Shown here one piece after another: positions 33,545 through 39,330 of a stretch of 48,142 bases of DNA. Positions within the stretch are counted from its first letter, which is position 1. Every line of letters begins with the position of its first letter. A model generated the notes under the pieces. The model was not told where the DNA came from. It saw nothing but the letters and a program-made list of their open reading frames with translations, and did no database searches. The position numbers and the translations under genes are program-made. The stretch comes from a virus: positions 1 through 48,142 of the IMG/VR virus record IMGVR_UViG_3300042922_001026; one strand, 5' to 3'.

Positions 33545-34135
33545 TCAGGCTTCGGTGCGCTCGGGCGCACCGAGCGGGTAGGCGAATGCGCGGTACTCGT
33601 CGAGGTCGCGCGGCTTGTGCACGCCGCCCCATCGTGTGCTGTCGCTACGCCCGTACCCGTAGCGGCCGATCTGGTGACCGCGCTTGGTGTGCGCGGCGCG
33701 GCCGGACACGTAGGGGAAGGGGTCGCCGTAGGCGGTCAGCGCGGGGATGAGCCGCTCGGGCAGGTAGGTCCACGCGGTGCGGTCGTGGAAGTGCTCATCG
33801 TCGGTGTAGATCGGGTTGCTCGCCGATCCGACGTGCATGTACGGGTCCACCCGGTACAGGGCGGCGAGCAGCCATCCCCATTCGTCATAGGTGGCGGCGT
33901 AGCCGTCGCGCTCGGGACGCATCACGCCATAGCTTCCGGAGTTGCCCGCCCGCCGGCCGTTGTCACGCACGGCCGCTTCGAGCTGCACCTCGAACGCGAA
34001 TTCGTGGATGGTGGAGCGGTGCTGAACGAGTGTCTTGAACGTGACGTGATCGGCGATGCGGCCTACGGCCTGCTGCGAGGCGAGCGCGTCAGTGATGACG
34101 AGACGGTTGGGGATTCGCGCGGTGTGGATACGCAT
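33545..34135 (-). CDS. Hypothetical protein, 196 aa
   Basis: Aromatic and Arg-rich mixed fold: MRIHTARIPNRLVITDAL at the start, YAATYDEWGWLLAALYRVDP near 80-99 and a Gly/Arg/Tyr-rich YGYGRSDSTRWGGVHKPRD near 158-176. No family recognised. The next gene downstream starts its own leader. Confidence 0.65.
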   Translation of the reverse strand: MRIHTARIPNRLVITDALASQQAVGRIADHVTFKTLVQHRSTIHEFAFEVQLEAAVRDNGRRAGNSGSYGVMRPERDGYAATYDEWGWLLAALYRVDPYMHVGSASNPIYTDDEHFHDRTAWTYLPERLIPALTAYGDPFPYVSGRAAHTKRGHQIGRYGYGRSDSTRWGGVHKPRDLDEYRAFAYPLGAPERTEA

Positions 34136-34148
34136 GGCTGGGGTCCTG

Positions 34149-34157
34149 TTCTCTGAG
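34149..34157 (-). promoter_or_regulatory. Start-associated sequence CTCAGAGAA
   Basis: Exact copy, 13 bases before the ATG of the 196-aa gene, within a 45-base ACCCACCCACCGACC-type leader. Confidence 0.6.
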
Positions 34158-34202
34158 TGGGTCGGTGGGTGGGTGGGTGAGTTCTACTCGTGCAGCACGG
34201 GG

Positions 34203-34400
34203 TTAGAGCAGATGTGCGCGGCGGGCAATGCCGTCGATTGAGCCGTCGCAGTGGATGCATGAGCCTGCGAGGATTGCGTGGGTGGTCGGGTCGCCGGTCT
34301 CCCATTGGAAGCACTGCAGTGATTCGATGCGGAGCGCGAGCGCCTGGCGGGCCGGATCGGTGCTCGCGGTGCGGACCGTGGGGGGCGTCGTGGTGGGCAT
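34203..34400 (-). CDS. Small Cys-containing protein, 65 aa, unknown
   Basis: Ser/Thr/Pro-rich start, then LQCFQWETG and SCIHCDGSIDG, giving C30 and a C48/C51 pair that could bind a metal. The start is 3 bases from the upstream stop. No family recognised. Confidence 0.6.
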   Translation of the reverse strand: MPTTTPPTVRTASTDPARQALALRIESLQCFQWETGDPTTHAILAGSCIHCDGSIDGIARRAHLL

Positions 34401-34403
34401 GGG

Positions 34404-34739
34404 TCAGGCCTTCTGAGAGAAGGTGCGCGAGACATCGGCCATATAGCCATTGCCTACGGGGGTGATTGTCCAGTCGGCGGACTCCGCGATCGCTTCGGGG
34501 AACATGCCCGATTCGCCATCGTGTGCCCACACCACACCGGGGAGTCGGTAGCCACCCATCTTGCGAGCCAGCCACCACGTGACCGCGCCCATGCGGCCTT
34601 GGCGGATGTCGGCCTCTGCCATTGATCCGATGCCACCGGAGTGGGTGACGTGGTGTGGCTTGAGCTCGGGAACCTTATAGCCCTTGCCGCCGCTGAATTC
34701 GGCGAGTTTGGCGCGGAACGTGATGGTAAGCGATGCCAT
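34404..34739 (-). CDS. Hypothetical protein, 111 aa
   Basis: Beta-rich basic start (MASLTITFRAKLAEFSGG), then MGAVTWWLARKMGGYRLPG (near 50-68) and a Trp/Asn-rich C-terminus. It has its own leader. No family recognised. Confidence 0.65.
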   Translation of the reverse strand: MASLTITFRAKLAEFSGGKGYKVPELKPHHVTHSGGIGSMAEADIRQGRMGAVTWWLARKMGGYRLPGVVWAHDGESGMFPEAIAESADWTITPVGNGYMADVSRTFSQKA

Positions 34740-34753
34740 GAGCTGGGGTCCTG

Positions 34754-34760
34754 TTCTGAG
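34754..34760 (-). promoter_or_regulatory. Start-associated sequence, variant CTCAGAA
   Basis: A two-base deletion form (lacking GA), 14 bases before the ATG of the 111-aa gene. The flanks match the other leaders. Confidence 0.5.
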
Positions 34761-34801
34761 TGGGTCGGTGGGTGAGTGGTGGCGGTTCTAGTGGCGCGCG
34801 C

Positions 34802-35149
34802 TCACCAGTGCGCGTACCCGATGACGACGTGCTCGTCGCCGGTGTAGCTGCCGAACTCGTCGAACCAGCGGACGATGACTGCGGAGAACGCGGACTCGGT
34901 TTGCCAGGCGTCGAACCCGGCGGCGCGCACCCAGTGCACAGTGCTGGACCCGGTGCCGACGAACTCAGCGAGGTCGTACCAGGCGCCGCGGTACGCGACG
35001 AACCGGGCGGTGTCGCGGTCGGTCGGCCGCACGTAGTCGAACTCGGGACGCGCCGCCTCGGGCAGGTCCCAATAGGTGACGACGGGGCGGGCGTGCCCAT
35101 TGGTTTTCACGTGGACAGGGTTGCCTTCGAGGTCAAGGTGCGTGGTCAT
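34802..35149 (-). CDS. Hypothetical protein, 115 aa
   Basis: Contains RFVAYRGAWYDLAEFVG and AVIVRWFDEFGSYTG; aromatic-rich with acidic patches. It starts after a leader copy. No family recognised. Confidence 0.65.
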   Translation of the reverse strand: MTTHLDLEGNPVHVKTNGHARPVVTYWDLPEAARPEFDYVRPTDRDTARFVAYRGAWYDLAEFVGTGSSTVHWVRAAGFDAWQTESAFSAVIVRWFDEFGSYTGDEHVVIGYAHW

Positions 35150-35162
35150 GGCTGGGGTCCTG

Positions 35163-35171
35163 TTCTTTGAG
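35163..35171 (-). promoter_or_regulatory. Start-associated sequence, variant CTCAAAGAA
   Basis: One-base variant, 13 bases before the ATG of the 115-aa gene. Confidence 0.5.
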
Positions 35172-35194
35172 CGGGTCGGTCGGTGTGGGTCTAG

Positions 35195-35329
35195 TCAGGC
35201 GGCGACGTAGATGACGAACACCTGTCCGCCGGGCGTGCGCGGGTACTGGCGGGTGCGGGTAAAGAAGTTCGCACCTCTCGGGCCGAATGTGCGGCTGACG
35301 CGGTGACCGGGCTCATATAGGGCGAACAT
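35195..35329 (-). CDS. Small basic protein, 44 aa, unknown
   Basis: Starts MFALYEPGHRVSRTFGP and ends GGQVFVIYVAA. Arg/Phe/Tyr-rich middle (ANFFTRTRQYPRTP). Supported by its CTCAGAGAA leader with GGAG and by its length. Function unknown; possibly a short regulator or host-takeover peptide. Confidence 0.55.
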   Translation of the reverse strand: MFALYEPGHRVSRTFGPRGANFFTRTRQYPRTPGGQVFVIYVAA

Positions 35330-35341
35330 GGGGTGCTCCGA

Positions 35342-35350
35342 TTCTCTGAG
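35342..35350 (-). promoter_or_regulatory. Start-associated sequence CTCAGAGAA
   Basis: Exact copy, 12 bases before the ATG of the 44-aa gene. Confidence 0.6.
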
Positions 35351-35461
35351 TGGTGGTGCGGTGTGGGTCTCAATGTAGTTGCAGGGAGCGTCGATTGCAA
35401 GCTTGCTGTCAAAATATACTGGTAGTTTTCTGCTAGCTTCCAGCCAAGCAAAATGGCGCTG

Positions 35462-35803
35462 GACGCTTGATGCTATCTGACAGAAATTTGAGCTGCGAAA
35501 TGGGAGCTATCTGCAACTTTTTCGCATAATCCCGCGGGAGGTGTCAAGTAGCATCAAGCGCCCAATCGGAATCCTTCGAAATTCTTGGATTCCTAATAGT
35601 TGTTATCGGGCTAATGGCAATCGTAATTGCTTTGATAACTACGTCGATAGCTATTAGGTGGATAACAAAGTTGTTGTTGAAAATTTTGGAAGATTCGGAT
35701 TTGACGCTTGATGCTACTTGATACCAGCCGCGTGAATCCGCGAAAAAGTTGCAGATAGCGTCTATTTTGGGGGCTGGATTCTTGTCAGCTAGCATCAAGC
35801 GTC
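35462..35803. repeat. AT-rich 342-bp imperfect palindrome with four 20-22-bp repeats
   Basis: Repeats with core GCTTGATGCTA occur four times, alternating in direction: 35462-35482 (plus), 35542-35561 (minus), 35703-35723 (plus), 35783-35803 (minus). The halves match as inverted copies about the centre at 35632/35633, in exact register over roughly 120 bases on each side. The 20-mer at 35506-35525 is the exact reverse complement of 35740-35759. The region is clearly AT-rich against its GC-rich surroundings. No gene is confidently seen. Candidates: replication origin, plasmid-like control region, structured RNA, or a captured mobile element. See findings. Confidence 0.9.
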
Positions 35804-36110
35804 GAAAAGGTGAGGATTTATAGAGAATGAGCATTCTTTTATATCCGATATGCAGAAACCAGGCCCAATCACTGTATGACAGGACGGAGCATCGGAGATG
35901 AGGAGCGCCAACCTCCGGCGCTTGCACGCGTCGACCAGTATGCATTTGAGGGCCCCGCGTTCCGGTTCCTGGGTATCTTCCACGGAGCCCGGATATCCTG
36001 AATGCCGATATTCACGTATCCGAGATACTGTGCTCACGGTGCCCTTGGCCGGCTGCCCGGGCGCGCAGCTGGCCGGCCACGCGATCCACCCGTTACGCCA
36101 GGGGGCATGG
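35804..36110. other. About 300-bp control-like gap without a convincing gene
   Basis: Holds AT-rich sequence next to the palindrome, the CCTGTCATACAGT site at 35871-35883, and a GTATC-cga-GATAC inverted repeat at 36016-36028 near a GATATCC palindrome. The only long frames in either direction lack codon bias and a ribosome site. Likely regulatory. Confidence 0.5.
35871..35883 (-). promoter_or_regulatory. CCTGTCATACAGT site upstream of the palindrome
   Basis: TACAGT would be the -10 for leftward transcription through the palindrome into the early genes at 35.3 kb and beyond. The leader would be about 540 bases long. No clear -35. Confidence 0.45.
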
Positions 36111-36148
36111 CGGAGCCCCCGAGCGTCGTGGTCAGCTCGGGGGCTCCG
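36111..36148. terminator. Perfect 14-bp hairpin after the 36-kb operon
   Basis: CGGAGCCCCCGAGC (36111-36124) pairs with 36135-36148 around a 10-base loop. It lies 3 bases past the stop of the 23-aa reading frame on the minus strand. No T-run. Confidence 0.7.
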
Positions 36149-36151
36149 GTG

Positions 36152-36223
36152 TCAGTGCGGCAGAGTGTGCCAGATGATGAGGGCGGCGTAGGTCAGGACA
36201 CACCCGACGACGAGCCGCCTCAC
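36152..36223 (-). CDS. 23-residue membrane micropeptide
   Basis: GTG start overlaps the preceding stop as GTGA. The peptide is one hydrophobic helix (RLVVGCVLTYAALIIW) ending HTLPH. Translation coupling and the hydrophobic character support it, but its size limits certainty. Confidence 0.4.
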   Translation of the reverse strand: MRRLVVGCVLTYAALIIWHTLPH

Positions 36224-36408
36224 CAGCGAATCAGCTGGCCGCCGACGTCGGTGAACGAGCCCCCCTGCCCGTTGCCCTGGACGTCGGCGTACCAGGTGCA
36301 GTTGCTCGAATCCTCGGTGGCGCAGGGTTGGGCCAGCTTGACTCCAGTGAGGGCGAGCACGGTCAGCAGCGACAGCGCCGCGATGCGAGCCAGGATGCGT
36401 ACGTTCAT
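36220..36408 (-). CDS. Small exported Cys protein, 62 aa
   Basis: An N-terminal signal-like helix (RILARIAALSLLTVLALTG, about 4-22) is followed by CATEDSSNC and a mature part with ADVQGNGQGGSF. The pattern matches small exported proteins common in actinophages, of unknown role. Starts in an ATGA overlap with the 64-aa gene. Confidence 0.7.
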   Translation of the reverse strand: MNVRILARIAALSLLTVLALTGVKLAQPCATEDSSNCTWYADVQGNGQGGSFTDVGGQLIRW

Positions 36409-36599
36409 GCGTCACGTCCGTAGCCGTAGCCGTCACGCTCAGCGATGATGGCAGCGGCGGAATCCCTGTGGCAGTACAGGATCACCCCGCCCTCTTCCTC
36501 ATCCACGATGCCTACCGTGTCGCCTCCGTACGGCATACCCACGTCAGGCTGGTCCTGTACCACGCTGTCGTGAACCCAGAACCGGTCTACCTCGTTCAT
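36405..36599 (-). CDS. Small acidic protein, 64 aa, unknown
   Basis: Begins MNEVDRFWVHDSVVQ, with an acidic EEEGG near 34-38 and a Gly/Tyr C-terminus ending YGRDA. ATGA overlaps with both neighbours. No family recognised. Confidence 0.6.
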   Translation of the reverse strand: MNEVDRFWVHDSVVQDQPDVGMPYGGDTVGIVDEEEGGVILYCHRDSAAAIIAERDGYGYGRDA

Positions 36600-36739
36600 G
36601 CGTCACCGCCCATCGCCCGGTACTGCTCGCGTGCCTCGAACCATGACCGCTTCAGCTGGCGCTGCTGCTTGCGGGCCAGGGTCAGGCGCCGTGCCTCGGG
36701 GCCACGCTTACGGTCACTGTGCTTGCGGATGCTGGACAT
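36596..36739 (-). CDS. Small very basic protein, 47 aa
   Basis: Starts MSSIRKHSDRKRGPEARR and is Arg/Lys-rich throughout (LTLARKQQRQLKRSWFEAREQ), suggesting nucleic acid binding. An in-frame longer start upstream is less likely because this ATG follows a CTCAGAGAA leader. First gene of the four-gene operon. Confidence 0.6.
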   Translation of the reverse strand: MSSIRKHSDRKRGPEARRLTLARKQQRQLKRSWFEAREQYRAMGGDA

Positions 36740-36751
36740 GGGGTCCTGCCT

Positions 36752-36760
36752 TTCTCTGAG
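36752..36760 (-). promoter_or_regulatory. Start-associated sequence CTCAGAGAA
   Basis: Exact copy, 12 bases before the ATG of the 47-aa gene. A GGTAGC/GCTACC hairpin (36760-36776) lies just upstream. Confidence 0.55.
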
Positions 36761-36906
36761 GTAGCAGCAAGCTACCAGCATCAGGGCAGCAAGGGGGCAA
36801 GGGGGCCAAGCGATCCATTCGTTACCCCAGGTGGGGTGCGCTCTCATTCACATACTCACTCGATACCTACCCCTCCCCCTGGGGTGGGGGTGCACGTATC
36901 CATGTC

Positions 36907-36945
36907 GTCGGGGTCAGACCACCCCCCGTATATATATGCCCCGAC
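36907..36945. repeat. Inverted repeat around TATATATA
   Basis: Perfect 7-bp arms around a 25-base AT-containing loop in the divergent region, a possible operator over a minus-strand -10 box. Confidence 0.4.
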
Positions 36946-37019
36946 TCCCTGCTCCCACATTGACCCAGCCTCAAAGTAAGTGACAGGATCGATGCACAGC
37001 ACCCATCACTCATATGTGC

Positions 37020-37031
37020 TAGGATCGCAGT
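37020..37031 (+). promoter_or_regulatory. Leaderless-type -10 before the tandem HTH gene
   Basis: TAGGAT (37020-37025) ends 6 bases before the ATG at 37032, the spacing of actinobacterial leaderless transcripts. AGGA inside it could instead serve as a weak ribosome site. No clear -35 match. Confidence 0.5.
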
Positions 37032-37547
37032 ATGAGTACGAAGGACAACCCAGTGCGCCTGCACCGCCTGCGGGTGGGGCTGTCGATTGCCGAGCTGGCT
37101 CGCCGTCTGGGCGTGCACCGCAGCTCGTTGGTCGCGATCGAGGTGGGCCAGACCCGCCACCCGACCGAGGAGACCCTGCATGCCCTGTCTCGGCATTTTC
37201 AGGTGCCGAGTTCGCAGCTGTCCGCGGAGCTGGAGGCGTGGCATGCCCGGCAGGTCCCGGTGTGGACGATCCCGCAGCGCCGCATCCTGGCGCAGGGCGC
37301 CAGCCAAATCCCGTTGGCGTACCCGTCGTTCCGGGCGTGGCGTCAGCACCTGGGGGTACCGTACGCCCGGATGGCGGCGGCGATGGGCGTGTCCCGGAGC
37401 TCGCTCAGCGAGTACGAGGCGGGCCGCCGGCAGGAGATGCCCGACAGTCTGATGGCCGGCCTCATGCGGCTGGGTCTGCCGGCCGATGTGGTGCTCGCGC
37501 TCGCGGAGCTGCCGCCGTCGACGCCGGCCACCGACGAGGAGGAGTGA
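37032..37547 (+). CDS. Tandem XRE-family HTH regulator, 171 aa
   Basis: Two Cro/C1-type HTH domains: about 8-63 (LHRLRVGLSIAELARRLGV and HRSSLVAIEVGQTRHP) and about 98-155 (FRAWRQHLGVPYARMAAAMGV and SRSSLSEYEAGRR). A linker holds WTIPQRRIL. Tandem HTH proteins usually bind two half-sites or act as compact repressors. It opens the plus-strand block and sits next to an operator-rich gap, so it may control the early/late switch. The chosen ATG follows a leaderless-type -10. Confidence 0.85.
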   Translation: MSTKDNPVRLHRLRVGLSIAELARRLGVHRSSLVAIEVGQTRHPTEETLHALSRHFQVPSSQLSAELEAWHARQVPVWTIPQRRILAQGASQIPLAYPSFRAWRQHLGVPYARMAAAMGVSRSSLSEYEAGRRQEMPDSLMAGLMRLGLPADVVLALAELPPSTPATDEEE

Positions 37548-37549
37548 TC

Positions 37550-37876
37550 ATGACCCCGCTGGTGTGGTCGCTGGTGCTTGCCCTCTTCGGCCTTGTCGGC
37601 CTGATTCTCGCCGGCCGGCAGCTAAAGGTGGGCTGGCTGATCGGCGCGTTCGCACAGGTGCTGTGGCTGGTGTACGCGCTGCTGACCGGGCAGTACGGGT
37701 TCATCCTCACCGCGGTGGCGTACGCGGCCGTGTACCTGCAGAACTGGTGGCGCTGGCGCCGCAGCGAGCAGGCCGCGAAGGTGCAGGCGGCGCGCCGTGA
37801 GGATCTTGAGCTGGCGGAGGCGCGCGCCACGCTGGCCCGGATGCGGCGCCCCCGCCGCCTAGGCTCTGACGCATGA
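37550..37876 (+). CDS. Membrane protein, 108 aa
   Basis: Hydrophobic segments at about 5-24 (WSLVLALFGLVGLILAG), 30-48 (LIGAFAQVLWLVYALLTGQ) and 50-66 (FILTAVAYAAVYLQNW), then a basic C-terminal tail (ARREDLELAEARATLARMRR). A GGAGGAG site precedes the ATG, which is 2 bases after the regulator stop, so the two are coupled. Function unknown; holin-like topology is possible but the lysis genes lie elsewhere. Confidence 0.7.
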   Translation: MTPLVWSLVLALFGLVGLILAGRQLKVGWLIGAFAQVLWLVYALLTGQYGFILTAVAYAAVYLQNWWRWRRSEQAAKVQAARREDLELAEARATLARMRRPRRLGSDA

Positions 37877-38628
37877 GCGTGCTGTCGCTGCCGGAGTTCA
37901 CCCCGAACGAGTACGCCCGGATCGTGCAGGTGTGCGAGCGGCTGCACCGCGACGTGGGCGTGATCACGGCGGAGATGCTGCACGACGGGCTTGCCGGGCA
38001 GCCGCGGTTGACGGTGAACCAGGTGCGGGCGCTGCTCGGCACCGACCGGCTGGTGCGGACGCTGGCCGCCCGCGGCATCGAGTTCACGCCGCCGGACCAG
38101 TTGACGGCGAAGCAGCTGCACGCGCTCGCGATCTACGCCGACACGTCGGTGCCGATGACGCACCGGGAACGGTTGCGGGCGGCGAAGGTGACGCAGACGC
38201 AGTGGGACGGCTGGATGCGCACTCCCGTGTTCCGGGCGCACCTGGAGCGGGTCAGCGAGGAGCGGCTGTCGAACACGCTGCCGTTGGCGAACTTCCGGCT
38301 GGCGGAGGCCGTGGACCGGGGTGAGCGGTGGGCGATCGAACTGGAGTACGCGATCACCGGCCGGTACGCGCCGAACCAGAGCGGGCAGAACCCGCAGGAG
38401 CTGTTCGCGGCGCTGTTCGAGGTGCTCGACGAGGCCGGCGTGGACCCGCGGGTGATGGAGCGGGTGGGCCGGCGCCTGAAGGCCATCGCCACGCCGGGCT
38501 CTGCGCCGGCCCGAGTTGCGGAGACTGTTATGCTGACGCCGTCCGCCCCCCCGGCGGACCCGACCCCGCCGACGGTGATCCTGCCGGAGGAACCGGAGCT
38601 CGGCCCCTACGCCGTCCCCGAGGAGTAG
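37873..38628 (+). CDS. terS: Candidate terminase small subunit, 251 aa
   Basis: N-terminal helical part (about 1-75), then LTAKQLHALAIYADTS (near 78-93), a helix-turn-helix-like VTQTQWDGWMRTPVFRAHLE (about 109-128) and WAIELEYAITGRYAPNQ (near 155-171). The last pattern is typical of small-terminase-like HTH proteins of Gram-positive phages. The C-terminus is Pro-rich. Such proteins recognise packaging DNA and recruit the large subunit. It lies on the opposite strand from terL, about 20 kb away. ATGA overlap with the membrane gene. The identity is inferred. Confidence 0.6.
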   Translation: MSVLSLPEFTPNEYARIVQVCERLHRDVGVITAEMLHDGLAGQPRLTVNQVRALLGTDRLVRTLAARGIEFTPPDQLTAKQLHALAIYADTSVPMTHRERLRAAKVTQTQWDGWMRTPVFRAHLERVSEERLSNTLPLANFRLAEAVDRGERWAIELEYAITGRYAPNQSGQNPQELFAALFEVLDEAGVDPRVMERVGRRLKAIATPGSAPARVAETVMLTPSAPPADPTPPTVILPEEPELGPYAVPEE

Positions 38629-38631
38629 CCG

Positions 38632-39330
38632 ATGGGCACCCTGCCTCCCACGCCGACCCTCGGGCTGGTGCTCCCCGACCCGGGCACGGGGCAGCCGTAT
38701 TCGCGGGCGACGGAGAACGGCTGGTGGACCAGCGTCGACACGGCGTTCGCCGCCGACCGGGCGCGGATCGGCGTGGTGGAGGCGGCCACGAAGCTGGTCG
38801 TCCCGCCGTCCGTGGTGGTCGGTTCGGGGACCGCCGGAGTTGACGCCAACGGTCTGATCACGTTCACGAACGTGAACAACAACGCGGTGCGCATCAACCA
38901 GGCGTTCATGGACCCCGAGGGCGTGTACGACTACGTCATCGACGTGCCGGTCGTGACCGGCACCGACGCGACCAGCGACTTCTACCTCTCGCTGGCGGAG
39001 GCCGGTGTGGTGCGGGGCGCCCTGACAGGCCGCAACGAGAACCACACCGACACGATCTCGACGGGCGCATTCGCGCTCGGCGCGCAGATGAACATCATGG
39101 AGAATTTCGCTGCGCTGAACTCGGGCTTCCGGGTGCACGGCCGGGTGTTCGAGGCGGGCTCGAACCAGCATCGCACCCAGCTGCGCTACGAGTTCCTCGG
39201 CGGCGACGGCGGTGTGACGTGGCGCCAGGGGTTCATCATGAACACGGTGGGCCAGTACGACCGCGACTTCCGGTTCGGTCTCGTCACCGGCGTGATGACC
39301 GGCACGGTGAAGATCAGAAAGGTGTTCTGA
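38632..39330 (+). CDS. Probable tail or decoration protein, 232 aa
   Basis: N-terminal Pro-rich segment then PYSRATENGWWTSVDTAF (near 22-39), a pattern of actinophage minor tail/fibre proteins. The body is beta-rich, with ALTGRNENHTDTISTGAF near 130-147 and VTGVMTGTVKIRKVF at the end. Probably a virion surface protein, perhaps a C1q-like jelly-roll. GAGGAG site 3 bases after the upstream stop. Confidence 0.6.
   Translation: MGTLPPTPTLGLVLPDPGTGQPYSRATENGWWTSVDTAFAADRARIGVVEAATKLVVPPSVVVGSGTAGVDANGLITFTNVNNNAVRINQAFMDPEGVYDYVIDVPVVTGTDATSDFYLSLAEAGVVRGALTGRNENHTDTISTGAFALGAQMNIMENFAALNSGFRVHGRVFEAGSNQHRTQLRYEFLGGDGGVTWRQGFIMNTVGQYDRDFRFGLVTGVMTGTVKIRKVF

Larger units (their letters stand above)
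36740..37031. other. About 290-bp divergent control region
   Basis: Separates the minus-strand early genes from the plus-strand block. It contains tandem gcaaggggg units (near 36787), an inverted repeat GTCGGGG (36907-36913) / CCCCGAC (36939-36945) enclosing TATATATA, and an apparent promoter next to the first plus-strand gene. No gene is visible. Confidence 0.5.

Noticed and set aside
33498-35350. Repeated leaders mistaken for a CRISPR array
   Set aside because: The repeats flank start codons of different genes hundreds of bases apart and have no regular spacers.
35562-35721. Short hydrophobic peptide readable on both strands of the palindrome
   Set aside because: The two readings mirror each other because the DNA is palindromic, and neither has a ribosome site. 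Left as part of the repeat entry.
35795-36037. 80-codon minus-strand frame in the control-like gap
   Set aside because: Weak codon bias, GTG start without a ribosome site, and it spans repeats and a promoter-like motif.
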